From the NCBI RefSeq assembly GCF_004769665.1, contig NZ_RQGG01000007.1:62001-126000 (forward strand): 64,000 nt of DNA, read 5' to 3'. Positions within the stretch are counted from its first letter, which is position 1, and each line of letters starts with the position of its first letter. Below the pieces are notes generated by a model. It saw only the letters and a program-made list of their open reading frames with translations. It was not told the origin of the DNA and ran no database searches. The translations under genes were made by a program, and so were the position numbers. Shown one piece after another: positions 63,876 to 64,000 of this stretch. Origin of the DNA: Leptospira kemamanensis (GTDB taxonomy: Bacteria; Spirochaetota; Leptospiria; Leptospirales; Leptospiraceae).

Positions 63876-64000
63876 TTATGACTCTTCGAATTTGCGAATT
63901 TTTTCTTTGATGGATTCTGTTGTGGAAGTGGAAGGGGTTTTGGCGTTTGTTTGGGAGACAGCGGATTTTTCTCTCGACCGTTTGGTTCCATATCGATAGA
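63876..64000 (-). CDS. C-terminal end of an unknown protein (runs off the window edge)
   Basis: The minus strand is open from the window edge to TAA at 63876-63878, 41 codons. The tail is Ser/Thr/Lys-rich and ends TESIKEKIRKFEES, a charged helix. This frame looks more protein-like than the other two, but the identity is unknown. Confidence 0.5.
   Translation of the reverse strand, partial: YRYGTKRSREKSAVSQTNAKTPSTSTTESIKEKIRKFEES

Overview
The window looks like a stretch of chromosome from a spirochaete of the genus Leptospira, most likely one of the free-living (saprophytic) species. The species-level guess is inference. The DNA is AT-rich. Several predicted lipoproteins have short, loose lipoboxes (for example near 8173-9045, 18088-18930, 22016-22933, 45030-46940 and 47584-48773). 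Leptospira-type families are present: tandem DUF3015 proteins, DUF4105, an AvtA-type aminotransferase and large proteins with no recognisable family. TTG and GTG starts are common. I see no insertion sequence, prophage, CRISPR array, rRNA or tRNA.

Layout. Positions 1-9045 form one long minus-strand gene train: lipoprotein, gltX, an RsbW-like ATPase, a family-4 glycosyltransferase, polA, a GT-C/YfhO-like membrane protein and a truncated lipoprotein. Most junctions overlap or nearly touch. Positions 9126-12629 hold a two-gene type IIA topoisomerase operon whose motifs resemble the T4 phage and eukaryotic enzymes more than gyrase. Positions 12939-18930 carry a serine-hydrolase lipoprotein, two DUF3015 proteins, a DUF4105 outer-membrane protein and an alpha/beta hydrolase lipoprotein. 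Positions 18922-21965 are a minus-strand group: rimI-like acetyltransferase, SDR, DUF445 protein and lipoprotein. Next come a helical-repeat lipoprotein and dprA (22016-23874), a Ca2+/Na+ antiporter, an exported protein, an arginine/lysine/ornithine-type decarboxylase, and a 772-residue membrane protein coupled to avtA (to 31495).

Positions 31629-33881 hold the most unusual pair: a DegT/DnrJ-fold protein that lacks the PLP lysine, followed with no gap by an ATP-grasp-like enzyme. Then come a discoidin-like protein, cutA, a GST, two tandem M23 endopeptidase-like proteins, a promoter-plus-terminator unit before a DUF2237 gene, a secreted zinc phospholipase C-like protein with an SH3b partner, a thiolase and ilvC (to 44506). 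Positions 44507-48773 are lipoprotein-rich, with a structured 44-bp repeat on either side of an OmpA-like lipoprotein gene.

Positions 48820-55962 are a minus-strand signalling block: a PAS hybrid histidine kinase, then an ABC-F ATPase overlapping a MASE1-SpoIIE phosphatase. The window ends with a large exported protein, a CorC-like protein followed by split coaC and coaB, a DUF486 protein, a sirtuin, a BioF-like synthase and the C-terminus of an unknown minus-strand gene.

The core metabolic and information genes are ordinary. The items most worth a second look are the T4/eukaryote-like topoisomerase, the lysine-less DegT plus ATP-grasp pair, the possible short RNA or attenuator at 38274-38363, the 44-bp repeat pair, and the recurring AAGTGACATAA motif in intergenic regions.
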